Source: Caldovatus sediminis | GTDB lineage: Bacteria > Pseudomonadota > Alphaproteobacteria > Acetobacterales > Acetobacteraceae | Length of the DNA: 64,000 nt | Direction of reading: 5' to 3' | Assembly: GCF_014644455.1 (NCBI RefSeq) | Contig: NZ_BMKS01000003.1 | Coordinates: forward strand, 275,930-339,929 | Shown here: one piece after another, positions 16,184 to 24,511 of the stretch | How positions within the stretch are numbered: the first letter of the stretch is position 1 | How the letters are laid out: the number at the start of each line of letters is the position of its first letter | Program-made: the position numbers and the translations under genes | Notes under the pieces: model-generated | Told to the model about the DNA's origin: nothing | Database searches by the model: none | The model's input: only the letters and a program-made list of their open reading frames with translations

Positions 16184-16519
16184 GGGAGACTCCTTCCTGG
16201 CCGAGGCATGGAACGCGCCGGGCGCCCGCGGAGTGCGCTCCGGCGCGGGTCGGCCGGCGCGACGCGGCGAGGCTAGCGCGGATCGCGGCCGCGCCCGAGG
16301 GGGGCCGGGACGGGAGGCCGCGCCGGCAGGGGCGCGATGGCCGCCGGCGCGGAGTGCCCGACCGCAATCCACAGCGGGCTAATGCCGCATAAGATGTATT
16401 ATGGAAACTATGCGCCGCTGGGGATAAGCTGGGGAAAATGCCGCGGCCGGGGGCCTCGCCCGCTCCGTGTCCGCCGGACGTTCCGCGAACGGCGCGGGCC
16501 GCCAGGCTCCGGCGCGGCG
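16184..16519. other. Intergenic region between dnaE and mazG with an AT-rich islet
   Basis: 336 bases without a credible gene. Most of it is GC-rich, but 16380-16440 is strikingly AT-rich compared with everything around it and holds the candidate mazG promoter described separately. The rest, 16184-16340, would be an unusually long 5' leader of mazG if that promoter is used. Confidence 0.5.
16398..16427 (-). promoter_or_regulatory. Candidate sigma-70-type promoter for mazG
   Basis: Read on the minus strand, TTATCC (16427-16422) and CATAAT (16403-16398) are separated by 18 bases. The -10 matches TATAAT in five of six positions; the -35 matches TTGACA in only three. The AT-rich setting supports promoter function. 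It lies about 215 bases before the mazG start. Confidence 0.35.
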
Positions 16520-19500
16520 TCAGAGCTCCTCCACCTGCGACACCCCGGGCAGCACCTTCATCGCCTGCATCAACCGCGGGCTCACCTGGAAGCCGCCGGG
16601 CAGCGCGATCTCCACCTCCTGGCCCGGGCCGGTGCGCGGGACCAGCACCACCCGCCCGCGGCCGCGGCCCTCGCGGTGCAGCAGCGCGCGGATGTGCTCC
16701 ACCGCCTCGGTCTGCTCGAGCCAGAGGCGGATGCCCTGGCCCACCCCCTGCGCCGCCTTCTCCAGGGCCTCGACCTCGCTCGCGGTCAGGCGCAGCGTCT
16801 CGCCCTCCAGCCGCGCCTCGGCGGTGACGAGGACCGCGGTGCCCTCGGCCAGCAGGTCGCGGCAGCGGTTCAGCACTTCGGAGAACAGCGTCACCTCGAA
16901 GGACCCCTGGGCGTCGGAGAGCGTCACCCAGCACATCCGGCTGCCGGTGCGGGTCGTCCGCTCCTTGGTCGCGACCACCGTGCCGGCGAGCTTCAGCCGC
17001 GCCGCTCCCGCCCTCGCCCGCTCGGCGATCCGCGCCGAGGGGACGACGCCGAGCCGCTTCAGCGCCTTGGCGTAGGTGTCGAGCGGATGGGCCGAGAGAT
17101 GGAACCCCACCGCCTCCGCCTCGTGGGCGAGGCGCTCGAGCTGCGGCCAGTCGGGGATGGCGGGCAGGCGGAGCGGCTCGGCGCGGGCGGTGCCGTCGCC
17201 GAACAGGCCGATCTGGCCGCTCGCCCGCTCCTCGGCCGCGGCCTGGGCGCGGCGGAGGATCGTCTCGGCGCCGGCGACCAGCCGGGCGCGGTTCCCCTCC
17301 AGCGAGTCGAAGGCCCCGGCCTTGGCCAGGTTCTCGAGCTGCATCTTGTTGAGGAGCTTCGGGTCCACCCGCCCGGCGAAGTCCGCGACCGAGGCGAAGG
17401 GCCCGCCCCGCGCCCGCTCCGCCACCAGCTCGCGCATCGCGCCGAGCCCGACCCGCTTCACCGCGGCGAGCGCGAAGCGGATCGCGGGCCTGCCGTCCGG
17501 GCCTGCCTCCACCGCGAACTCCGCCGCCGAGCGGTTCACGTCCGGCGGCAGCACGGCGATGCCGAGCCGCGCCGCCTCCTGCATGTGGCCCGCGAGCTTC
17601 TCCGTCTTGTCGAGGTCGAGCGACATCGAGGCGGCGAGGAAGGCGACCGGGTGGTTCGCCTTCAGCCAGGCGGTCTGGTAGCTGACCAGCGCGTAGGCGG
17701 CGGCGTGCGACTTGTTGAAGCCGTAGTCGGCGAAGCGCTCCATCAGGTCGAAGATCTCGCCGGCCTTGGCGGCGTCCACCCCGCGCGCCACCGCGCCCTC
17801 GACGAACACCTTGCGCTGCTGCTCCATCTCGGAGCGGATCTTCTTGCCCATCGCCCGGCGCAGCAGGTCGGCGGCGCCGAGCGAGTAGCCGGCGAGCTCC
17901 TGCGCGATCTGCATCACCTGCTCCTGGTAGACCATGATGCCGTAGGTCTCTTCCAGGATGTGGCGGATCTTCGGGTGCGGCGGCTCCCACGGCTCGCCGT
18001 GCTTGCGGGCGCAGTAGGCGGGGATGTTGGCCATCGGGCCGGGGCGGTAGAGCGCGACCGCGGCGATCAGGTCCTCGAACCGGTCCACGCGCATCTGCCG
18101 GAGGCAGTCGCGCATCCCCTGCCCTTCGAACTGGAACACCCCGGCGGCGTCGCCCCGGCGCAGCATCTCGTAGGTCCTCGGGTCGTCGAGCGGGATGCGG
18201 GCGATGTCGAGCGCGATCCCCTGGGCCTTCAGGATCTCCAGCGTGCGCTGGATCACCGTCAGCGTCTTCAGGCCGAGGAAGTCGAACTTCACCAGCGACG
18301 CCTGCTCGACGTGCTTCATCGAGTACTGGGTGATCAGCATCTCGCTCCGCGGGTCGCGGTAGAGCGGCACGATCTCGATCAGCGGCCGGCGCCCGATCAC
18401 CACGCCCGCGGCGTGGGTGGAGGCGTTGCGGTAGAGGCCCTCGATCTGCTGCGCGATCTCGAGCAGGCGCGCCACCGTCTCGTCGCCCTTCTGCATCTCC
18501 TGCAGCCGCGGCTCGGCCTCGATCGCCTGCTGGAGCGTGACCGGCTTGGCGGGGTTGAAGGGGATCAGCGAGGCGATGCGGTCCACCTGGCCGTAGGGCA
18601 GGCCCATCACCCGGCCGACGTCGCGCACCGCCGCCTTGGCCTGGAGCTTGCCGAAGGTGATGATCTGCGCCACCCGGTCGGCGCCGTACTCGCGGCGCAC
18701 GTACTCGATCACCTCGTCGCGCCGGTCCTGGCAGAAATCTATGTCGAAGTCCGGCATCGAGACGCGCTCGGGGTTCAGGAACCGCTCGAACAGCAGCCCG
18801 AAGCGCATCGGGTCGAGGTCGGTGATCGTCAGCGCCCAGGCGGCGACCGAGCCGGCGCCGGAGCCGCGGCCCGGCCCGACCGGGATGCCCCGGGCCTTCG
18901 CCCACTGGATGAAGTCGGCGACGATCAGGAAGTAGCCGGAGAAGCCCATCGTCTCGATCACGCCGAGCTCGTAGTCGAGCCGCGCGCGGTAGCGCTCGCG
19001 CGTCGCCGCGTCGGCGCCCATGGCGTCGAGCCGGGCCTCGAGGCCGCGGCGGGCCATGTCGCGCACCGTCTCGGCCTCCGTCATGCCGGGCTGGACCTTG
19101 GGGCAGACGGGCAGCTCGGGCTTGCGCGGCTCGACCATGACCGCGCAGCGGCGGGCGATGGCGAGGGTGTTGTCGCAGGCCTCCGGCAGGTCGGCGAACA
19201 GGGCGCGCATCCTCTCCGCCGGCTTGAACCAGTGCTCCGGCGTGACGCGGCGGCGGTCCGGCTCGGTGAGGACGCGGCCCTCGGCGATGCAGAGCAGCGC
19301 GTCGTGCGCCGCGTGCATCGCGGGGTCGGCGAAATAGACGTCGTTGGCGGCGACGATCGGCAGGCCGGCGGCATCGGCGAGGGCGAGCAGCCCGGGCTCC
19401 ACCGCGCGGTCGAGCTCGAGGCCGTGGCGGTGCAGCTCGACCGCGAGCCGGTCGGGGAAGGCCTCCCGGAGCCGCGCCAGCAGCCGTTCCGCCGCCTCGC

Positions 19501-19957
19501 GCCGGCCCTCGGCGAGCAGGCGGGCGATCGGTCCGACCGTGCCGCCGGTGAGCAGGATCAGCCCCGCCGCGTGCTCGGCCAGGGTGTCGAGGCGGAGGCA
19601 GGGCCTGCCGGAGGGATCGTCGGCGAGGAAGCCGAGCGAGGAGAGGCGCTGCAGGTTGTCGAGCCCCTGCGCATCCGTCGCCAGGGCCACCAAGGGATCG
19701 GGCGGCAGCCGCTCCGCCTCGGGGCGCGGGTCGGCGGCGCTGCGCGAGAGGAAGAGCTGGCAGCCCATGATCGGCTGCACCCCCTTTCCCGCGCAGGCCT
19801 GGGCGAATTCCAGCGCGCCGAACAGGTTGGCGGTGTCGGTCAGCGCCACCGCCGGCATGCCGGCCTCGCGGGCGAGGCTCGCGAGCTTGTCGGCCTTGAT
19901 CGCGCCCTCGCTCAGCGAATAGGCGGAATGGACATGGAGGTGGACGAAGCCGCTCAC
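16520..19957 (-). CDS. dnaE: DNA polymerase III alpha subunit
   Basis: Catalytic subunit of the replicative polymerase. The 1145-residue product has the DnaE order. The N-terminal PHP domain has FVHLHVHSAYS at residues 4-14. The C-family palm carries the acidic motif MPDFDIDFCQDRRDEV near residue 400 and KFDFLGLKTLTVI further on. The (HhH)2 and OB-fold region follows (VVATKERTTRTGSRMCWVTLSD.. near 1000). Length agrees with the family (about 1150-1160). The start is taken as GTG at 19957, which begins just before the conserved FVHLH; no ATG gives a sensible start and the ribosome site is weak (CAGGA). Divergent from the exported protease gene. Confidence 0.96.
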   Translation of the reverse strand: MSGFVHLHVHSAYSLSEGAIKADKLASLAREAGMPAVALTDTANLFGALEFAQACAGKGVQPIMGCQLFLSRSAADPRPEAERLPPDPLVALATDAQGLDNLQRLSSLGFLADDPSGRPCLRLDTLAEHAAGLILLTGGTVGPIARLLAEGRREAAERLLARLREAFPDRLAVELHRHGLELDRAVEPGLLALADAAGLPIVAANDVYFADPAMHAAHDALLCIAEGRVLTEPDRRRVTPEHWFKPAERMRALFADLPEACDNTLAIARRCAVMVEPRKPELPVCPKVQPGMTEAETVRDMARRGLEARLDAMGADAATRERYRARLDYELGVIETMGFSGYFLIVADFIQWAKARGIPVGPGRGSGAGSVAAWALTITDLDPMRFGLLFERFLNPERVSMPDFDIDFCQDRRDEVIEYVRREYGADRVAQIITFGKLQAKAAVRDVGRVMGLPYGQVDRIASLIPFNPAKPVTLQQAIEAEPRLQEMQKGDETVARLLEIAQQIEGLYRNASTHAAGVVIGRRPLIEIVPLYRDPRSEMLITQYSMKHVEQASLVKFDFLGLKTLTVIQRTLEILKAQGIALDIARIPLDDPRTYEMLRRGDAAGVFQFEGQGMRDCLRQMRVDRFEDLIAAVALYRPGPMANIPAYCARKHGEPWEPPHPKIRHILEETYGIMVYQEQVMQIAQELAGYSLGAADLLRRAMGKKIRSEMEQQRKVFVEGAVARGVDAAKAGEIFDLMERFADYGFNKSHAAAYALVSYQTAWLKANHPVAFLAASMSLDLDKTEKLAGHMQEAARLGIAVLPPDVNRSAAEFAVEAGPDGRPAIRFALAAVKRVGLGAMRELVAERARGGPFASVADFAGRVDPKLLNKMQLENLAKAGAFDSLEGNRARLVAGAETILRRAQAAAEERASGQIGLFGDGTARAEPLRLPAIPDWPQLERLAHEAEAVGFHLSAHPLDTYAKALKRLGVVPSARIAERARAGAARLKLAGTVVATKERTTRTGSRMCWVTLSDAQGSFEVTLFSEVLNRCRDLLAEGTAVLVTAEARLEGETLRLTASEVEALEKAAQGVGQGIRLWLEQTEAVEHIRALLHREGRGRGRVVLVPRTGPGQEVEIALPGGFQVSPRLMQAMKVLPGVSQVEEL

Positions 19958-20134
19958 GCGCCGGCTGATCCTGCGATTCGGAAATGTGCACGGTAGCACG
20001 ACCGGCCGGGCCTGCCCGCCCCGCGGGGCCCGGAGCGCGCCGCCAGGGCGCGGCGGACGGGCGGCAGGGTCGCGTGCCGGCGCTCCTCTTCGCGGACGTT
20101 GACCGCCGGGCAGCGCCGCCGGCACCCTTTGCCC

Positions 20135-21085
20135 ATGCGCGCCGCCCTCCCCTTCCTGCCGACCGCCGCGGTCGCGGTCATGCTCGGCGCCGCCGCCGGC
20201 GGCGGCGCGCTGGCGCAGTCCAAGCCGCCGCCACTGGGCGCGCCTGGGCCCCAGGGCGGGTTCCCGCCGCCGGGCGCGACACCGGCGATGAAGCCGCCGC
20301 CGCTCGGCGCTGCCCCTCTCGGGCCGGCCGGCGCGCCGCCGGCGGCGCCCGCGCGCCCGCCGCAAGTCGCCGGCCTGCCCGCCGCCAAGCCGGCGCCGGC
20401 CCCGGCGGGCCCGCCAGGCCCGCCCGGCGCACCGCGCGACGGCATGCGGCCGGTGGCCTCCGGCACCGGCTTCGTGGTCGCGCCCGGCCGCCTGCTCACC
20501 AACCATCACGTCGCGGACGGCTGCGCCGAGATGCGCGCGCGCGCCGCGAGCGGCGCGGAGATGCGCGCCCTCGTCATCGCCGCCGACCGCCAGCGGGACC
20601 TCGCGCTGCTCGCCGTGCAGGGCGGTGGCGATCCGGGCCCGCCGCTCGCCTTCCGGGGCGCGCCCGAGATCCGGCGCGGCGAGAGCGTGGTGACCTACGG
20701 CTTTCCGCTGGCCGGGCTGCTCTCTTCCGGTCCGACCCTGACGACGGGGGAGATCTCGGCGCTCGCGGGGCTCGGCGACAATCCGCGGCAGTTCCAGATC
20801 AGCGCGCCGGTCCAGCCGGGCAATTCCGGCGGGCCGCTGCTCGACATGTCCGGCCACGTCGCAGGGGTGGTGGTGGGCAAGCTCAACGCCCAGCGCGTGG
20901 CGCAGCGCACCGGCGACATCCCGCAGAACGTGAACTTCGCGGTGAAGGGCGGAGAGGCGATCGCGTTCCTCCGGCGCCACGGCGTCGAGCCGCGGCTGGC
21001 CGACAGCGCCGAGCCGCTGCGCAGCGCCGCCGAGGTGGGCGACATCGCGCACCCCTCGACGGTCTTCCTGCGGTGCATGCGCTAG
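20135..21085 (+). CDS. Exported trypsin-like serine protease with Pro/Gly-rich linker
   Basis: A 316-residue periplasmic S1C-like protease. The signal peptide ends near residue 28 (GGGALAQ). Residues 29-100 form a Pro/Gly/Ala linker that repeats KPPPLGA and includes collagen-like GPPGPPGAP. The protease domain has a full triad: H125 in LTNHHVADG, D155 in QRDLALLAV and S231 in QPGNSGGPLLD. There is no PDZ domain, unlike DegP/DegQ, so it is a single-domain form with a long flexible tether. The protein ends CMR after residue 300. The substrate is unknown; envelope protein quality control is likely from the family. Confidence 0.87.
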   Translation: MRAALPFLPTAAVAVMLGAAAGGGALAQSKPPPLGAPGPQGGFPPPGATPAMKPPPLGAAPLGPAGAPPAAPARPPQVAGLPAAKPAPAPAGPPGPPGAPRDGMRPVASGTGFVVAPGRLLTNHHVADGCAEMRARAASGAEMRALVIAADRQRDLALLAVQGGGDPGPPLAFRGAPEIRRGESVVTYGFPLAGLLSSGPTLTTGEISALAGLGDNPRQFQISAPVQPGNSGGPLLDMSGHVAGVVVGKLNAQRVAQRTGDIPQNVNFAVKGGEAIAFLRRHGVEPRLADSAEPLRSAAEVGDIAHPSTVFLRCMR

Positions 21086-21137
21086 TCGGCGCCGGCCCGA
21101 CGCGCCGACCATACGAGAAACCGAGAGGGGACGGGCG

Positions 21138-21632
21138 ATGCATCTGCCGGATCGGGTGAGCGGGGCGATCCTCGCCGGCCTCGGCGCGCTCGCCGCCTAT
21201 GGCGGCTCGCTGCTGCCCGGGGTTCCGGGCCAGGACGTCGGACCGAGCGTGTTCCCGATGGTGATCGGCGCGGGCCTGATCGGCTGCGGCGCGATGGTCG
21301 CATTCGGCATCGGCCGCAGCTTCGAGGCGCCCGGGCCGGCGGACGCCGAAGGCGCCGCCCCCGGCGCTCCCCCTCCTCGTCCCGCCTCCCGCTTCGGTGG
21401 CCTGCGGGCGCTGCTGCCGCCGGCGCTGCTGATCCTCTACGTGCTCGTCGTCGAGCGGCTCGGATTCCTGCCGACCGCGGCGGTCCTCGTGCTGGTCACG
21501 GCGCTCGCGCTCGGCGCGCGGCTGCGCATCGCCCTGCCCTTGGCAGTGGCCGCGCCGCTTGCCGTGCACGTCGTGTTCTCCAGGCTGCTGCGCGTGCCCT
21601 TGCCGGACGGCATGCTGCCGGCGCCATGGTAG
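21138..21632 (+). CDS. tctB: Tripartite tricarboxylate transporter small membrane subunit TctB
   Basis: A 164-residue four-helix inner-membrane protein. The first pair of helices (about residues 10-26 and 38-62) includes the VGPSVFPMVIGAGLIGCGA segment usual in TctB. A Pro/Ala-rich loop follows, and the second pair covers 96-150. The last residues LRVPLPDGMLP are a typical TctB end. It works with TctA and a TctC-type receptor in Na+-coupled uptake of carboxylates. GAGAGGGGACGG stands before the ATG. tctA begins 10 bases after its stop. Confidence 0.9.
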   Translation: MHLPDRVSGAILAGLGALAAYGGSLLPGVPGQDVGPSVFPMVIGAGLIGCGAMVAFGIGRSFEAPGPADAEGAAPGAPPPRPASRFGGLRALLPPALLILYVLVVERLGFLPTAAVLVLVTALALGARLRIALPLAVAAPLAVHVVFSRLLRVPLPDGMLPAPW

Positions 21633-21642
21633 GGGCCGCCCG

Positions 21643-23139
21643 ATGAGTGAGCTTCTCGAGGGCCTCCGGCTGGTCGCCGCGACCGACGTGCTGGTCGCGG
21701 TCTTCGCGGCCGCGGTCTACGGACTCGTAGTCGGGGCGCTGCCCGGCCTGACGGCGACGATGGCGACGGCACTGCTGGTGCCGATCACCTTCTACCTCTC
21801 GCCGATCGCGGCGGTGGCGACGATCATCGCCGCCTCGGCGATGGCGATCTTCGCGGGGGACATACCGGGCGCCCTGCTGCGGATCCCGGGCACGCCGGCC
21901 TCGGCCGCCTACACCGACGAGGCGTATGCGATGACGCGCAAGGGCCGGCCGGAGATGGCGCTCGGCATCGGCCTGTGGTTCAGCGCGATCGGCGGCATCG
22001 TCGGCACCGTCGCGCTGATGGTGATGGCCCCCGCGCTCGCCGAGATCGCGCTGAGCTTCTCGTCTTTCGAGTATTTCTGGCTCGCCCTGCTCGGGCTGAT
22101 GTGCGCGACGCTGGTGGCGCGCTCCTCGCCGGTGAAGGCGATCGCGGCGATGCTGATCGGCCTGCTGATCTCCTGCGTCGGCATCGAGAACCCGGCGGGG
22201 ACGCCGCGCTTCACCTTCGGCCTCACCGACCTGCTCGGGGGCATCGAGCCCATCCCGGCGCTGGTCGGCGTCTTCGCCATCTCCGAGGTGATGCGGGCGA
22301 TGGTCTCGCCCGAGCCGGCGCGGCTGCCGCGGAGGCGCTTCGGCTCGATCCTCAGGGGGCAGTGGGCGCTGACCAGGCGCTACCAGGGCCAGATGTGGCG
22401 CGGCAACGTCGTCGGCGTGCTGATCGGCGTGCTGCCGGGCGCCGGGGCCGACATGGCCGCCTGGGTGAGCTACTCCGTGTCCAAGCGGTTCTCCAGGGAG
22501 AAGGAGAAGTTCGGGACGGGCCATCCGGAGGGCCTGGTCGAGTCGGGCGCGGCCAACAACGCCTCGCTCGCCTCCGGATGGGTGCCGGCGCTGCTGTTCG
22601 GCATCCCGGGCGACACGATCACGGCGATCGCCATCGGGGTGCTCTACATGAAGGGGCTCAACCCGGGGCCGACGCTGTTCACCGAGCGCGCCTCCAGCAT
22701 GTACGCGCTCTACATCATCTTTATCATGGCCAACGTCATCCTGATCCCGCTCGGCATCGCGATGATCCGGCTGGCGACGCTGGTGCTGCGCGCCCCGCGC
22801 TCCGCGGTGCTGCCGGTGATCGTCCTGCTCGCCGCGGTGGGCGCCTTCGCGATCGGCAACAACCTGTTCGCCGTGGTGGTGGTGGCGGCCTTCGGGGTGC
22901 TGGGCTTCGTGATGGAACGCAACGGCTTCCCGGTGGCGGCGATGGTGCTCGGCATCATCATGGGCTCGATGGTCGAGACGAACTTCGTCACCTCGCTCAT
23001 CAAGTCGGACAACAGCCTGCTGCCGTTCTTCGAACGGCCGGTCTCGGCGGTGCTGGCGACGATCACCGCCGGCGCGCTGCTCTGGCCGGTCGTGGCCTGG
23101 GCCCTGCGCGCTCGCGGGAGGGCCGGGGCTGCCGCGTAG
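21643..23139 (+). CDS. tctA: Tripartite tricarboxylate transporter large permease TctA
   Basis: A 498-residue polytopic permease of standard TctA length with about eleven hydrophobic segments. Family blocks are present: GALPGLTATMATALLVPITFYL (abridged) near the N-terminus, GDIPGALLRIPGTPASAAYTDE, GVLPGAGADMAAWVSYSVSK and AANNASLASGWVPALLFGIPGD. The two PG-containing repeats are the hallmark of the fold. It forms the transport path with TctB. The gene is convergent with the tctC-like receptor, 24 bases away. The solute is unknown; family members take citrate, tartrate, terephthalate and other acids. Confidence 0.95.
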   Translation: MSELLEGLRLVAATDVLVAVFAAAVYGLVVGALPGLTATMATALLVPITFYLSPIAAVATIIAASAMAIFAGDIPGALLRIPGTPASAAYTDEAYAMTRKGRPEMALGIGLWFSAIGGIVGTVALMVMAPALAEIALSFSSFEYFWLALLGLMCATLVARSSPVKAIAAMLIGLLISCVGIENPAGTPRFTFGLTDLLGGIEPIPALVGVFAISEVMRAMVSPEPARLPRRRFGSILRGQWALTRRYQGQMWRGNVVGVLIGVLPGAGADMAAWVSYSVSKRFSREKEKFGTGHPEGLVESGAANNASLASGWVPALLFGIPGDTITAIAIGVLYMKGLNPGPTLFTERASSMYALYIIFIMANVILIPLGIAMIRLATLVLRAPRSAVLPVIVLLAAVGAFAIGNNLFAVVVVAAFGVLGFVMERNGFPVAAMVLGIIMGSMVETNFVTSLIKSDNSLLPFFERPVSAVLATITAGALLWPVVAWALRARGRAGAAA

Positions 23140-23150
23140 GGCGGCCCCGG
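23123..23150. terminator. Candidate bidirectional hairpin at tctA/tctC junction
   Basis: CCGGGGC (23123-23129) pairs with GCCCCGG (23144-23150) around the tctA stop codon, between two convergent genes only 24 bases apart. There is no T-run and the stem is short, so this is a weak call. Confidence 0.25.
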
Positions 23151-23163
23151 CATCCTCCCGCCG

Positions 23164-24144
23164 TCAGCCGCGCGCGAGGCCCGCGGCGCGCATCGCCTCG
23201 CCCATGGCCCGGTTGGAGCGGTCCATGAAGGCCGCGAATTCCTCGGCATTGCCCCAGGTGCGGCCGAAGCCCCGGGCGTTCATGAACTCGATGTACTCGT
23301 TCGACCTGTACACCCGGTCGAGCGCCGCGGTCAGCGTGCTCGCGATCTCCCGCGGCAGGTTCAGCGGCCCGGCGAAGCCGCGCCAGGCGCCCGTGCTGTA
23401 GTCGATGCCGAGCGTCTCCTTGAGCGTCGGCACGTCCGGGAAGATCGGGTTGCGCTGCGGCGCCATCACCGCGAGCGAACGCGCCCGCCCCGCCTCGATG
23501 ATCGCCCGCGCCTCCGGCACCGAGCAGGTGACGAGGTCCACGCCGCCCGCGGCCAGATCCTGCATCGCCGGCGCCGCGCCGTTCGAGGGCACCCAGCGCA
23601 CGTGGTCGCCGGGCAGCCCCATCGCCTGCAGCCATCCGACCAGGGCGAGGTGCCAGATCCCCCCCTGCCCGGTGCCCGAGGCCTTGAGCTGCCCGGGGCG
23701 GCTCGCCTTGATCGCGTCCGCCAGCGACCGGATGTCGCGGTGCGGCGAGGAGGCGTTGACCTGCACCCCCGGCGGATCCTCGTTCATCAGGGCGAGCGGC
23801 GTGTAGCTGCGCGGCGTCAGCTGCGTCAGCCCCTGCCAGTGCATCATCGCGATCTCGACCGTGATGATGCCGATCGTGTAGCCGTCCGGCGGCGCCTGCG
23901 CGATCGCCGAGTGGCCGACGACGCCGGAGCCGCCGGTGCGGTTGACCACGTTGAAGGGCTGGCCGAGGTCCTTCTCGAGCACCGCGGCGACGATCCGTGC
24001 GGTCTGGTCGGTGCCGCCACCGGCGCCCCAGGGGCAGATGATGGTGACGGGACGTTGCGGATAGCGCCCCTGCGCGATCGCGGGGCGCGCGAGGGCGGCG
24101 GCGGCGCCGGCCACGAGCAGGCCGCGTCGGGACGTGGTGGTCAT
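23164..24144 (-). CDS. Bug/TctC-family tripartite tricarboxylate receptor
   Basis: A 326-residue periplasmic receptor. Signal: MTTTSRRGLLVAGAAAALARPAIAQ with an Arg pair. The Bug fold is evident from YPQRPVTIICPWGAGGGTDQTAR and LGQPFNVVNRTGGSGVVGHSAIAQAPPDGYT. AAGGAGG lies about 9 bases before the ATG at 24144. It faces tctBA convergently rather than sitting in their operon, but is the obvious receptor for that permease. Bug proteins bind varied carboxylates and other small acids through two water-mediated loops, and substrate identity is not readable. Confidence 0.92.
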   Translation of the reverse strand: MTTTSRRGLLVAGAAAALARPAIAQGRYPQRPVTIICPWGAGGGTDQTARIVAAVLEKDLGQPFNVVNRTGGSGVVGHSAIAQAPPDGYTIGIITVEIAMMHWQGLTQLTPRSYTPLALMNEDPPGVQVNASSPHRDIRSLADAIKASRPGQLKASGTGQGGIWHLALVGWLQAMGLPGDHVRWVPSNGAAPAMQDLAAGGVDLVTCSVPEARAIIEAGRARSLAVMAPQRNPIFPDVPTLKETLGIDYSTGAWRGFAGPLNLPREIASTLTAALDRVYRSNEYIEFMNARGFGRTWGNAEEFAAFMDRSNRAMGEAMRAAGLARG

Positions 24145-24511
24145 CGCGGGTTTCCTCCTTGGAGCCCGGCCCGCCACGGGTCTTGCGCCCGGGCGGCCAT
24201 GCCGCCGACGCTATCGCGGCGGCGAGTCGGGCCGCAAGCGCCGCGCGCGCTCGGCCGCGGGCGCCGCCGGCCCGGCTTGCCCGCGGACGCGGTCCATGCC
24301 TCCATGCGCGGATGCGGGATCGAGAGGCAGCACGGGCAATGCCGCGGCTGGCCCGGACGGGTCGCCGGCAGCGGGCGGTGCCCGCCCCCGGCCGGCCGTC
24401 GGGCGCCGGCAGGTGGCCTCGATCCCGCCACGCCCGGCCGCCGCGGCCGCCCGCACCGGGCGCGACCAGACGCGGCAGGCCACGGACACGCGGACAAGGG
24501 ACGACTTCCCG
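24145..24511. other. Intergenic region between tctC-like gene and hyuA
   Basis: 367 bases between divergent genes, without a credible gene. The minus side carries the receptor's ribosome site. The plus side carries a weak AAGGGA about 12 bases before the hyuA GTG. No promoter box or operator repeat stood out. Confidence 0.5.

Noticed and set aside
16337-19996. A 1,219-codon open frame on the plus strand, antisense to dnaE
   Set aside because: Its product is Arg/Gly/Ala/His-rich low-complexity sequence with no motif. It exists because the high-GC third positions of dnaE keep the opposite frame free of stops.
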